DNA of 58,670 bases from Chitinophagaceae bacterium. Lineage in GTDB: Bacteria > Bacteroidota > Bacteroidia > Chitinophagales > Chitinophagaceae. The DNA lies in the NCBI GenBank assembly GCA_016787135.1, contig JAEUVK010000105.1, positions 1-58,670 on the forward strand. Direction: 5' to 3'. The notes beneath the pieces are model-generated. The model did no database searches. It was given only the letters and a program-made list of their open reading frames with translations, and was not told the origin of the DNA. Shown in pieces: positions 42,311-51,656 of this stretch; within the stretch, counting starts at the first letter, position 1; every line of letters starts with the position of its first letter. Position numbers and translations under genes: made by a program.

Positions 42311-45300
42311 TTATGAATTCGTTAACACCTGTACTTCCAGTTCAGGTTTGTTTTCAATAAAATGGATCAGTTCTTCATTCATTTCAAAAGTATTCGTGCC
42401 CCGGGTAAGCGTTACTTTCAGATTGCTCTTAGGTTCTGCCAATACAAAATTCAGAGTAGTGCGTCCTCCGCGGTAGTTACGCATGTTCTTCTCCACAAAC
42501 TCCACCATTTCCTTAGTTATATCCTGGGGGTGGATTTCAATGTTGATCTGGCGGGTCAATGTTTTCTTTAATGTTTCTGCTAATGAAACCTGCTGTACTT
42601 TAAATTCAAATTCATCTTTATTATACCGGGGTTTGAAGTAGCCTGTGATCATAACCGTACTGCCCTGTTGAAGGAACGGTGATATTTTCAGGTAATCTTC
42701 GCTGAATAAAGGGAATTCTGTTTTGCCGGAATAATCTTCGATCACGAAGTTCCCGTACTTATTCCCGCTTCGTGCTATTCTATGCTGCGCATCCGCTACC
42801 AGCCCAAGTATGCGGAATATTCTTCCGGGATTAGGTTGCAGTTTGATCGCTTCTTTGAATTCGTTGAAATCACTGATAGCAGTAATGCCGTAATGTTTCA
42901 TTTCAAAACGGTAGTGATCCAGCGGGTGGCCGCTCAGGAACATGCCGGTCACTTCTTTTTCATGATCCAACTGCTGTGTCAATGACCAATGCTCACATTC
43001 AGGCAATCGTGGAGGCGGAATTTCCATCGTAATGGGCAGATCGCCGAATAATGTATTGGAAGTGGAAGCATTTTGTGTAGTTATTACCTGTCCGTATTTA
43101 ATAATTCTTTCAAGACCGGTGATGGTTTCTCCTTCAGGTGTGTAGAAAAACTGCGCACGGTGATGTTCGGAAAAACAATCAAAACCGCCGGCATAGGCCA
43201 GGCTTTCCAAAGTTTTTTTATTAACTGTTCTTTGATTGATGCGTTTAATGAAATCAAAAATGTTGGGATAAGAGCCTCCTTTTTTTCTTTCTTCTATGAT
43301 GCTTTCAACAGCAGCTTCTCCCACACCTTTTAATCCACCAAGACCGAAACGTATCTCTCCGGCTTTATTGACGGCAAAACCTTTTAATGACTCATTGATA
43401 TCCGGCCCGAGTACTTTAATGCCCATCCGTTTACATTCTTCCATGAAGAAAGTGATCTTATCGATGCTGCCGGCGTTGTTCAATACCGCTGCCATGTATT
43501 CAGCAGGATAATGTGATTTTAGATAAGCTGTCTGATAAGCTACGTATGCATAACAGGTAGAGTGTGATTTATTAAAAGCGTATTGAGCGAATGCTTCCCA
43601 GTCGGTCCATATCTTTTCTAATTTATCAGCCGGCAATGATTTTGCCGTGGCGCCGCTGATGAACTGGGCCTTCATTTTATCCAGCACCGCTTTTTGTTTT
43701 TTCCCCATTGCTTTGCGCAATACGTCAGCATCGCCTTTACTGAAGCCGGCAAGCTTTTGCGCCAGCAGCATTACCTGTTCCTGGTAAACAGTGATGCCAT
43801 AGGTTTCTTCGAGATATTCCTGCATTTCCGGAAGATCATACGTGATAGGCTCTCTCCCATGTTTGCGGTCAATATAATTGGGGATGTATGCGATAGGACC
43901 AGGCCGGTACAAAGCGTTCATAGCAATGAGGTCGCCGAATTTATCCGGTTTTAGCTCTCTCAGGTATTTCTGCATACCCGGACTTTCAAACTGGAATGTC
44001 CCGATAGTGGAACCGTGCTGGTACAGTCCAAATGTTTTCTTGTCATCTAATGGTATCTCATCTATATTGATGTCAACACCGTGATTTTGTTTGATAAGAT
44101 TTAAAGCATTCTTGATAATGGTCAGGGTCTTCAATCCTAAAAAGTCCATTTTGATGACGCCGGCTTCTTCGATCACATTGCCTTCGATCTGCGTTACCCA
44201 CAAGGGTGAATCTTTGGCGATCGCAACGGGGATTAATTCAGTGAGGTCTTTTGGTGCGATGATGATACCTGCAGCGTGTATCCCCGTGTTGCGAACCGAA
44301 CCTTCCAGTCTTTCTGCCTCATGCAAAACTCTTCCGGCCAATGTTGTTTCCTGGCCGTAGATGTCCCGGAGTTTTTTTACACTTTCTAATTCATCGTTAC
44401 CAAGTCCTTCTTTTTCTTCCAGCGATTTTTCACCTTCTTTTGGTTTCATTGGTGCATGGAGCACTCTTCTTAATTCAATACCGGGACGATCAGGGACCAA
44501 TTTGGCTAAGGTATTTGATTCCGGCAACGGCAGGTCCATTACCCTGGCCACATCTTTGATACTCATCTTTGCTGCCATCGTACCATAAGTGATGATCTGC
44601 GCTACCTGGTTCTTGCCGTATTTGTCAACGACGTAATCGATCACTTTTTGTCTTCCTTCATCATCAAAATCCGTATCAATATCGGGCATTGATTTACGAT
44701 CCGGATTCAGGAACCTTTCAAAAAGCAGGTTATACTTAATGGGGTCAATATTCGTAATGCCGATACAGTAAGCCACCACCGATCCTGCTGCAGATCCACG
44801 ACCGGGGCCGATAAATACACCAATGTCCCGGCCGGCTTTGATAAAGTCACTTACAATTAAAAAGTAACCGGCAAAGCCCATTGTTTTAATGGTGTACAGT
44901 TCAAATTTTATCCTTTCATCTATTTCCGGGGTTATTTCTTTATACCGGCTTTTGGCGCCTTCCCAGGTGATGTGTTCGAGGTATTCATCCTGCGATGCGA
45001 ATTTCTTCGGTACCTGGAAGAAGGGAAGCAGGATGTCCCGCTTCAGGTTGAGCAGGTCGATCTTATCAACGATCTCATTGGTATTATCTATTGCTTCCGG
45101 AAGATCATGAAACACTTTGGTCATTTCTCCCGTGGTCTTGAAATAGAACTGGTCATTGGGAAATGCAAAACGTTTATCTTTTACATGCACATCATCATCT
45201 ACAAAGTCGCGAAGGGCCGGGGTGGTTACTTTCTCACCGGTGTTGATGCACAATAAAATATCGTGGGCATTGAAGTCTTCCCTGTCAACATAGTGTGAAT

Positions 45301-45937
45301 CATTGCTGGCAATGACCTTTACATTATACTTCCTGGCAAACTTCAGTAATACCTCATTCACTTTGTCCTGTTCAGGCATTCCATGCCGTTGCAATTCTAC
45401 ATAGTAATCTTCCTGGAAAATGTTCAGCCACCATTTGAATTCATTCTCGCCTTCTTCTTCGCCTTTTTTTAAAATGGCCTGTGGTACAGATGCGCCAAGA
45501 CAACAGGTAGTGGCAATTAATCCTTTGTGATGACGAAGTATAAGTTCTTTATCTATCCTGGGATATTTGCCGTACAGTCCTTCAATGAAGCCAAGTGATG
45601 TCAGTTTAATAAGGTTCCTGTACCCTTCTTCATTTTTTGCCAGCAATATCTGGTGGCAGCGCTTATCCTTCTGGTCCTTGGTAAAGGTTTTCTGGTGTCT
45701 TGTTTCTGTAATATAGAATTCACAGCCTACTACAGGTTTTACTTTCGGTTTGCCGTCTTCGCCTTTATGCTTGTACGCTTCTGCTACAAATTCAAAAGCA
45801 CCGAACATATTGCCATGATCGCTGATCGCCAGGGCGGGCATCCCGTCTGCGATAGCTTTCTTGTATAAATTTTGTATTGAGGCTGCTCCGTCAAGAAGCG
45901 AGAACTGTGTATGTACGTGGAGGTGTGAGAATTTCAT
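42311..45937 (-). CDS. dnaE: DNA polymerase III subunit alpha
   Basis: The replicative polymerase subunit (1208 residues from the ATG at 45937; an in-frame GTG two codons upstream is less likely). The N-terminal PHP domain begins FSHLHVHTQFSLLDGA; the catalytic palm has GPGRGSAAGSVVAYCIGIT and MPDIDTDFDDEGR, whose Asp residues bind Mg2+. IHAAGIIIAP and ALYRPGPIAYIPNYIDRKHG are further conserved segments. The C-terminus has a helix-hairpin-helix region (GLKGVGEAAVESI) and an OB-fold (IFRILGLVADAQHRI). It lacks a 3'-5' exonuclease. It is transcribed alone. Confidence 0.96.
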   Translation of the reverse strand: MKFSHLHVHTQFSLLDGAASIQNLYKKAIADGMPALAISDHGNMFGAFEFVAEAYKHKGEDGKPKVKPVVGCEFYITETRHQKTFTKDQKDKRCHQILLAKNEEGYRNLIKLTSLGFIEGLYGKYPRIDKELILRHHKGLIATTCCLGASVPQAILKKGEEEGENEFKWWLNIFQEDYYVELQRHGMPEQDKVNEVLLKFARKYNVKVIASNDSHYVDREDFNAHDILLCINTGEKVTTPALRDFVDDDVHVKDKRFAFPNDQFYFKTTGEMTKVFHDLPEAIDNTNEIVDKIDLLNLKRDILLPFFQVPKKFASQDEYLEHITWEGAKSRYKEITPEIDERIKFELYTIKTMGFAGYFLIVSDFIKAGRDIGVFIGPGRGSAAGSVVAYCIGITNIDPIKYNLLFERFLNPDRKSMPDIDTDFDDEGRQKVIDYVVDKYGKNQVAQIITYGTMAAKMSIKDVARVMDLPLPESNTLAKLVPDRPGIELRRVLHAPMKPKEGEKSLEEKEGLGNDELESVKKLRDIYGQETTLAGRVLHEAERLEGSVRNTGIHAAGIIIAPKDLTELIPVAIAKDSPLWVTQIEGNVIEEAGVIKMDFLGLKTLTIIKNALNLIKQNHGVDINIDEIPLDDKKTFGLYQHGSTIGTFQFESPGMQKYLRELKPDKFGDLIAMNALYRPGPIAYIPNYIDRKHGREPITYDLPEMQEYLEETYGITVYQEQVMLLAQKLAGFSKGDADVLRKAMGKKQKAVLDKMKAQFISGATAKSLPADKLEKIWTDWEAFAQYAFNKSHSTCYAYVAYQTAYLKSHYPAEYMAAVLNNAGSIDKITFFMEECKRMGIKVLGPDINESLKGFAVNKAGEIRFGLGGLKGVGEAAVESIIEERKKGGSYPNIFDFIKRINQRTVNKKTLESLAYAGGFDCFSEHHRAQFFYTPEGETITGLERIIKYGQVITTQNASTSNTLFGDLPITMEIPPPRLPECEHWSLTQQLDHEKEVTGMFLSGHPLDHYRFEMKHYGITAISDFNEFKEAIKLQPNPGRIFRILGLVADAQHRIARSGNKYGNFVIEDYSGKTEFPLFSEDYLKISPFLQQGSTVMITGYFKPRYNKDEFEFKVQQVSLAETLKKTLTRQINIEIHPQDITKEMVEFVEKNMRNYRGGRTTLNFVLAEPKSNLKVTLTRGTNTFEMNEELIHFIENKPELEVQVLTNS

Positions 45938-46136
45938 GGTCACTTGGTCAATAGTCCCCTTTGACTCTTCGACAAACTCAGAGATAAGGGCGACAAGTCA
46001 AAAAAATAAAACGGTCAGACGGCGAATTTCCGATTGTTTCGGGATTTGAAAAAGTGCTGTTTATTATTTGTTAGAAATCTATGTGCAAGCAATTGAGCGT
46101 GGGACATGTTTATAGCTTTCTGCTCATGGCTGCCGG

Positions 46137-47384
46137 CTATTTTTTAATAAAGCTGAAAACACTGATCGAGCCATTAGAGTAGCTGCAGACCCATGCTTCC
46201 AGTTTGTCATTGTCTTCAAACACATCAACGCCTACCGGGTGGCCCTTACAGGGAAGTGAAGCGACCTGTTGAAAATTGGTATCATTTATTTTAAATACTT
46301 CAACATAATCGCTGCTATAGCAGGTAACAAAAAGGAATTTGTGATTTTTGGACAATATGATCGTCCGTGGCTGTGCATGTGTGGGCGCCGTAAACAGTGT
46401 TTTACCGGTTTCGGCATCTATACAAGCTACTTTTGCCAGTTTATTGTAAGATACAAACAGGTGGCCGCTGGTATCCATTACTATGTGCCTCGGGTTTGAT
46501 TCTACATTAATGTCTGTTTCTTTCATCCATGCCGTATTATTAATAACAGTGATGGTGGCGCCGCCCATGATGGCCACAAAGGAACGGTGTGCTTTATCAT
46601 CAACTGCTATGCCACGCGGAATAGATGAAACAGGAACTGTGCCGATCACTTTAGCATAGGGGTATTCGTTTTCGTTCATTTCAAGGATGCTCACATTATA
46701 CGAATGCCAGTTACTTACCAGCAGGTATTTATTATCCGCAGTGCGTGAAATGATCTTGGGTGTCTTACCGGTTGTTATCAGGGGCACATCAAAGGAATCT
46801 TTCTGATGTTGCCCGGGATAAATGACCCTGATCCTTTTTGAACCCTGTTTTTTGGCTCCATGCCCGCCTTGCAGGTCTGTTGCAATAGTTGAAGTATTTA
46901 ATTCTATGGAATCAACCCTTATCGGAACAATGCCTTCCGCGTTATGCAATGATACCCACAATATTTTATCACCATGGCTAAGGCAGGCTTCCACAGGTTT
47001 TTCCTGGTAAGAGGGTATAGGTTTATCCTTTGCATAATCCCATCCGGTTCCTTTAGTTGGTTTGAATTTGAACTCCCGGATCACTTTTCTTGATGCTTGG
47101 TCAAATTCATATACACTCATGCCTTCGAGGTTCATGGCATAAAGCCTGGAGCCATTTGAGTTAAACAGAACGGATTTGGTTCCCGGTGCTGCATATAATA
47201 ATTCAGTTTTGCTGTATTCCAGTTCTGAATAAGGTTTTAGCGTACTATCGGGTGCATATGTTGATATTACCGTATCTGCATTTGCGATCAGCAATAACGG
47301 GCCTATGCGTCTTTCAACAGTTGCTGAACTATGGCAACCGGCCATTAATAATGATATTCCGATATATTGAAACACCTGCCTCAT
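46137..47384 (-). CDS. YncE-like beta-propeller lipoprotein
   Basis: A 415-residue periplasmic or outer-membrane lipoprotein. The start is taken at the ATG 47382-47384 so that the signal peptide MRQVFQYIGISLLMAGC gives lipobox LMAGC with Cys17; an ATG five codons upstream is also in frame. The rest is a seven-bladed YncE/cytochrome cd1-like propeller: repeated blades carry SVLFNSNGSRLYAMNLEG, ISRTADNKYLLVSNW, SIPRGIAVDDKAHRSFVAIMGG, SNPRHIVMDTSGHLFVSYN, and AQPRTIILSKNHKFLFVTCY. No haem motif. The function is unknown; the family includes lactonases and DNA-binding YncE. Not obviously linked to neighbours. Confidence 0.85.
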   Translation of the reverse strand: MRQVFQYIGISLLMAGCHSSATVERRIGPLLLIANADTVISTYAPDSTLKPYSELEYSKTELLYAAPGTKSVLFNSNGSRLYAMNLEGMSVYEFDQASRKVIREFKFKPTKGTGWDYAKDKPIPSYQEKPVEACLSHGDKILWVSLHNAEGIVPIRVDSIELNTSTIATDLQGGHGAKKQGSKRIRVIYPGQHQKDSFDVPLITTGKTPKIISRTADNKYLLVSNWHSYNVSILEMNENEYPYAKVIGTVPVSSIPRGIAVDDKAHRSFVAIMGGATITVINNTAWMKETDINVESNPRHIVMDTSGHLFVSYNKLAKVACIDAETGKTLFTAPTHAQPRTIILSKNHKFLFVTCYSSDYVEVFKINDTNFQQVASLPCKGHPVGVDVFEDNDKLEAWVCSYSNGSISVFSFIKK

Positions 47385-47553
47385 AGCAATAAAGGACAAT
47401 ATAATTTAAAATGCCTAAGCTGGTTGCCCTGCTTGATCTTTATCAATAAGGTTTTCATTGTTGCACTGTCTGTTATTAATTAGTTGCCTGATATACAATA
47501 AGGAAATTAAAATTTCGTAGAGGGGCAGGCTGTTATTTGTGAGTTATATGATT

Positions 47554-47561
47554 TACTTTTG
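47554..47561 (+). promoter_or_regulatory. -7 promoter element for the NlpC/P60 gene
   Basis: TACTTTTG matches TAnnTTTG, 62-69 bases before the ATG at 47623. Confidence 0.5.
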
Positions 47562-47622
47562 CAGACCGTCCCGACGATCAGGCAGGGTTTTTGAACAAGC
47601 CCGAAAACTCTAAAAAAGTCTC

Positions 47623-48345
47623 ATGATCAGAAACTTATTCATTACGTTGTTAGTTATCACCTTGCTTGCCGGTTGTGCTTCGATGAAGCCAACGGGTTCG
47701 GCTAATAACAAACCAGCCGCTGCTAAACCGGTAAATTCTGCACCGAAACCTGCTGAGACAAAAAAGAACGACGTAAAGTTCCTTGACCAGATAACGGTGA
47801 ATAACCAACTCACGGCTTCTGTAACTGATCAAAAGACTGAGCCTGCTGCAGCTGTCAGCTATATTGAAACAAAATCCCCGGACATTAATACTTCAACAGA
47901 AAGTTTTTCATCTCTTCAGTTAAAATACTCCCAGCTTCTCGGCGTAGAACCGGAACTGATCGAGAATACTGAATTGATAAAGAGTATTGATTATTGGTAT
48001 GGTACCCGATACCAGATGGGGGGTACCAGCAAAAGTGGTATTGACTGTTCTGCATTTGTGCAGGCGGTTTACCTCTCAGCCTTTGCGATGGCCATTCCCA
48101 GAACTGCATTTGAACAGTTCAGGATCACTAACCGTATTTCCGCCGTGGAAATGAAAGAAGGGGACCTGGTTTTCTTCAATACTACCGGGGGTGTATCGCA
48201 TGTAGGTATTTACCTGGGCAATAATAAATTTGTTCATGCTTCTTCTTCAAAAGGGGTGACCATCAGCGATCTTTTTGAGACCTATTATCTTAAACGTTTC
48301 CTGGGTGTAGGCAGAGTAGCCAAGTCAATGAGCAGCAACCGCTAA
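47623..48345 (+). CDS. NlpC/P60 cell-wall hydrolase lipoprotein
   Basis: A 240-residue C40 peptidase lipoprotein. Lipobox LLAGC gives Cys18; a Lys/Pro/Ala-rich linker runs to about 115. The catalytic domain follows: Cys142 in GIDCSAFVQ, His193 in SHVGIYLG and His205 in FVHASS form the NlpC/P60 triad. It cleaves peptidoglycan stem peptides (D-glutamyl-diaminopimelate type), acting in the periplasm. It belongs to the Spr/MepS-like group by size. The gene ends with a 4-base overlap of the convergent flippase gene. It has its own promoter at 47554. Confidence 0.93.
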   Translation: MIRNLFITLLVITLLAGCASMKPTGSANNKPAAAKPVNSAPKPAETKKNDVKFLDQITVNNQLTASVTDQKTEPAAAVSYIETKSPDINTSTESFSSLQLKYSQLLGVEPELIENTELIKSIDYWYGTRYQMGGTSKSGIDCSAFVQAVYLSAFAMAIPRTAFEQFRITNRISAVEMKEGDLVFFNTTGGVSHVGIYLGNNKFVHASSSKGVTISDLFETYYLKRFLGVGRVAKSMSSNR

Positions 48346-49844
48346 TCGTTTTTCAGCTTTAATCTTTTGCAGATAGTTTGCCATACCGGTTTTACATCCG
48401 GCGAGAGTTTCATGCTTATTACACCTGTTCCATATAGTATAATGAATGCAAGACTGCGCAGGACCAGGCCTGTCAGTCCCTGTATGTGCCGGAACAGGAA
48501 ATAACAAACAGCATAACAAACAGCAGCCAGCAGTATCGCATACACGGATTGTATTGTAAAAGGGAATAGCCTGAATTTTTTCCAGAGAAAAATAATGCGG
48601 ATCGCATTGTAAATAGTAATAGATACCAGGTTGGCAAATGCCGGCCCGATGATCCCGTATTCTTTGGTAAGAAAGTAAGTGAGCGGCAGCATGAATGCCA
48701 GCAGAATCACCCCGCTGACCAGTTCAAATTTCCACCAGGTAGAGGTAGCAATGATCTGTGCATTCATTCCGGTGCCTAAATCAATGATGCGGGTAATACC
48801 GAGGATCAGAAAAGCATTGAAGCCAAGTAAGAAGGATTCTTTTAATCCGAATGTAATGATCGCTTCCCTGTAGTTGAGCGCTATAAGAATGAAAATGCCA
48901 CAGGCAAAGATGAGCAGGTTGATGGACGAACGCTGATAGACCCTTTGCAGGAGTTCCATATCTTTTTCTTTCCAGGCCCTTGATAAATGGCTGATCGAGG
49001 CCGCAACAATACCTCTTTGCGGCGCCTGTATCACGCTGGTCATGATCTGGGCAAGACCAAATATACCTGCTTTATCCAGGCCTCCAAGCGAAGCGATAAC
49101 AATGGAGTCAAACACCTGCGAAGTAGTAAAGATCAGGTTGCCTGCATATACAAAACTGCAAAGTTTAATGATCTGTTTAAGGTACCTTCTGCTGACCTTA
49201 CTGATAGTAAATGTAAAGTGGACTTTTTTGGTAACGATCAGGTAGATAAATATAATGATGGCAATGCCGGGATAGGTAAAAGCATACAGTTTGATGAAAA
49301 GATCAAAATCCTTAATGAGGTTGAAGGTGAATAGCACGATCAATACCGTGGTGAATAACCTCCATTGCACTTCCCGCAGGTAGCTGGTGAAAGCCGCTTT
49401 ATTAAAATTCCAGGCATAAACTTCGAGTACGGAATAAATAGTAAGGCCAAATCCCATCGGGAATATCCAGTAGTAATAATTAAGCAGTAAAGGGGAGTGT
49501 TCCCCGAATTTCCGGATGATCAGGTGTTTTAATATCAGCCCGGCTATCATAACAAGTATAAAACCTGCCGTGGAAATAAGTAATGCCCACGTCAGCATAT
49601 CTATCTTGCGGACAGGCAGGTGATCTTTATAATAAGGATAGAATTTAAATATATAAGAAGGCATACCGAGTACGGCAAAGGCCATCATCATCGAGGCGAT
49701 GGCAATAAAAATAGTAGTGAGCCCGTATTGATCTTCTGTAAAAAGGCCTTCTTTGGTAAAAAAGTAAATATTCAGCATTCCAATAGCAAAGCCGATGTAA
49801 ATGATAAATGAAGAAATGATGCTTTGCTTGCGGATAGTGCTCAT
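48342..49844 (-). CDS. Polysaccharide flippase, MOP/Wzx-like
   Basis: A 500-residue membrane protein of the oligosaccharidyl-lipid flippase family (MVIN/MATE-like). From the ATG at 49844 it starts MSTIRKQSIISSFIIYIGFAIGMLNIYFFTKEGLFTEDQYGLTT, the typical first helix and loop. About 12-14 helices are spread along the length. Conserved elements include SLGGLDKAGIFGLAQIM and GIIGPAFANLVSI. An in-frame extension to 50024 would add 60 polar residues with no relation to the family, so I left it out. It would flip undecaprenol-linked glycan units outward and could serve the fucose cluster, but it is 32 kb away. It overlaps the NlpC gene by 4 bases. Confidence 0.86.
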   Translation of the reverse strand: MSTIRKQSIISSFIIYIGFAIGMLNIYFFTKEGLFTEDQYGLTTIFIAIASMMMAFAVLGMPSYIFKFYPYYKDHLPVRKIDMLTWALLISTAGFILVMIAGLILKHLIIRKFGEHSPLLLNYYYWIFPMGFGLTIYSVLEVYAWNFNKAAFTSYLREVQWRLFTTVLIVLFTFNLIKDFDLFIKLYAFTYPGIAIIIFIYLIVTKKVHFTFTISKVSRRYLKQIIKLCSFVYAGNLIFTTSQVFDSIVIASLGGLDKAGIFGLAQIMTSVIQAPQRGIVAASISHLSRAWKEKDMELLQRVYQRSSINLLIFACGIFILIALNYREAIITFGLKESFLLGFNAFLILGITRIIDLGTGMNAQIIATSTWWKFELVSGVILLAFMLPLTYFLTKEYGIIGPAFANLVSITIYNAIRIIFLWKKFRLFPFTIQSVYAILLAAVCYAVCYFLFRHIQGLTGLVLRSLAFIILYGTGVISMKLSPDVKPVWQTICKRLKLKND

Positions 49845-49908
49845 GCGGTAAAGATAGTAGTGAATGGTGAATGGGCAATTGACAGTATGCGATGGTAAAT
49901 TGCAGCCA

Positions 49909-51621
49909 TCAGATCTTTTTGACCTCGATATAAAAATTTCTATCGGGTAAGAAACCAGTGGCCCCCGCTTGCAGTATGCTCTTCTGCCATTGGGTGGTCG
50001 GCTTGATCCATCGTTCTTTATCACCTTCTGTTATTTTGACCGGCATGCTGAAACCTGGCACTACATTGACCCAGCGGTACTGGATATCCCGTCCATTGAT
50101 CTTATATTCCAGCACGGGGATCTTGGTTGTCCGCAGGTATTGGTCAAATATCCGGGAAAGGTCCCTGCCTGATTTCTTACTAAAGTAGGCTTCCACTTCT
50201 TTTGAAGTAGTCGTTTTATGATAGAGATCTTTATTCAGGCCCCTTAATATCTCCCTGAATTTTTCATCACCAATGATCTGCCGGATCGTATGCAGCAGGT
50301 TGGCGCCTTTGGCATACATATCGCCGCTGCCTTCTTTATTTACGCCATACGGACCAATGACAGGCTTGTCATTATTAATATTACGACGCAGCCCCTGGCA
50401 ATAGGCATCGGCGGCATTTTTACCGTATTTACATTCCACAAAAAGCGGTTCTGAGTAATCGGTAAAGCCCTCGTGAACCCACATATCAGCAATGTCGTTT
50501 GTTGTGATATTGTTCCCAAACCACTCATGGCCGCTTTCATGCACAATAATATAATCCCAGTCCTTTCCCCAGCCGCTGCCCGACAGGTCCCTGCCAAGAT
50601 AACCATTCATATACTTGTTGCCGTATGCTACGGCGCTCTGGTGTTCCATGCCAAGATGCGGTGATTCTACTAATTTATAACCGTCTTCATAAAAAGGGTA
50701 GGGGCCAAACCAGTTTTCAAAGCATTGCAGCATGGGTTTTACATCGCGGCCAAATTGCTTCATTGCTTTTTCAAGATTGTAATCGAGTACCCAGTAGTCA
50801 AGATCGAGTTTTCCTTTTTCGCCATTGTATTCATCATGCCAGGTAGCGTATTTGCCGATATAGGGGATAATATTATAATTATTGATCGGGCTTTTTACTT
50901 CCCATGTCCATGAGGTTGTACCATCATTATTGTTTTTCTTGTTGGTAAGTCTTCCATTCCCGACGGCAGTTAAAGTATCCGGCGCAACGATGGTTAACGA
51001 AGCGCCGTTATCCGGTTCATCACTTTGATGGTCTTTGCAGGGATACCATACGCTGGCCCCCAGTCCCTGGCAGGCCACACTCATCCACGGATTTCCTTTT
51101 TCATCTTTTTTCCATATCCAGCCGCCATCCCAGGGCGGATTGATAGCCTGACGGGGTTTGCCGTGATAGAAAATTATTATTGAATCTTCCAGGTCAGCTT
51201 CCGCCCACAGTGAAACAAAGGCAACATTTCCTTCTCTTTTGAACTTTGCCTTACCTGGCCGGTTTCCTTCCCTTTTTATCTTTGAATGTGAACCGATCCA
51301 TATTGGCTCATTCCATATTATACTATCAATGATCAATGGTTGCTGCAGGTCTATCTGCATGTTGTATTCACCTTTGAGAATTTTAGCCAGTATGTCATAA
51401 CTAAGTTTTTTCGAAAATCTATATATGATTGTTACCTTCCCCTCGATTGTCTTGTTCTGAAAATCCGGCTTCACGGTAATGTCATATTTCAATACATTCC
51501 ACGCTTTTCTTCCTTGTGTGATGCTTCCCCTCAGTGTATCCTGTTGTGTAAACTGACCGGAAGATAATTGGGAGGCTAAAAGAAATGATAGCAGGATAAA
51601 CGTCTGGGAAAAGTATTTCAC
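49909..51621 (-). CDS. Secreted M1 family metallopeptidase
   Basis: A 570-residue gluzincin aminopeptidase. A signal peptide (1-23, ending SSGQ) sends it to the periplasm or surface. Zinc ligands are His361 and His365 in HESGHEWFGNN and Glu384, 18 residues later. GMEHQSAVAYGN (about 324-335) is the exopeptidase recognition segment in place of GAMEN. The early part forms the beta-saddle domain (VTIIYRFSKKL). No T9SS sorting domain is visible. A partial MEROPS M1 N-terminal domain precedes residue 250. It removes N-terminal amino acids from peptides. It is divergent from the oligopeptide-binding gene, which hints at peptide use. Confidence 0.92.
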   Translation of the reverse strand: MKYFSQTFILLSFLLASQLSSGQFTQQDTLRGSITQGRKAWNVLKYDITVKPDFQNKTIEGKVTIIYRFSKKLSYDILAKILKGEYNMQIDLQQPLIIDSIIWNEPIWIGSHSKIKREGNRPGKAKFKREGNVAFVSLWAEADLEDSIIIFYHGKPRQAINPPWDGGWIWKKDEKGNPWMSVACQGLGASVWYPCKDHQSDEPDNGASLTIVAPDTLTAVGNGRLTNKKNNNDGTTSWTWEVKSPINNYNIIPYIGKYATWHDEYNGEKGKLDLDYWVLDYNLEKAMKQFGRDVKPMLQCFENWFGPYPFYEDGYKLVESPHLGMEHQSAVAYGNKYMNGYLGRDLSGSGWGKDWDYIIVHESGHEWFGNNITTNDIADMWVHEGFTDYSEPLFVECKYGKNAADAYCQGLRRNINNDKPVIGPYGVNKEGSGDMYAKGANLLHTIRQIIGDEKFREILRGLNKDLYHKTTTSKEVEAYFSKKSGRDLSRIFDQYLRTTKIPVLEYKINGRDIQYRWVNVVPGFSMPVKITEGDKERWIKPTTQWQKSILQAGATGFLPDRNFYIEVKKI

Positions 51622-51656
51622 GCCTGAATGAGTTTGAATTGTAAATTTAACCGTTC

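Noticed and set aside
43878..44588. Several plus-strand frames inside dnaE
   Set aside because: All are shadows of the intact polymerase gene on the minus strand.
49845..50024. N-terminal extension of the flippase
   Set aside because: The extra 60 residues are polar and not family-like, and the ATG at 49844 places the first helix correctly.
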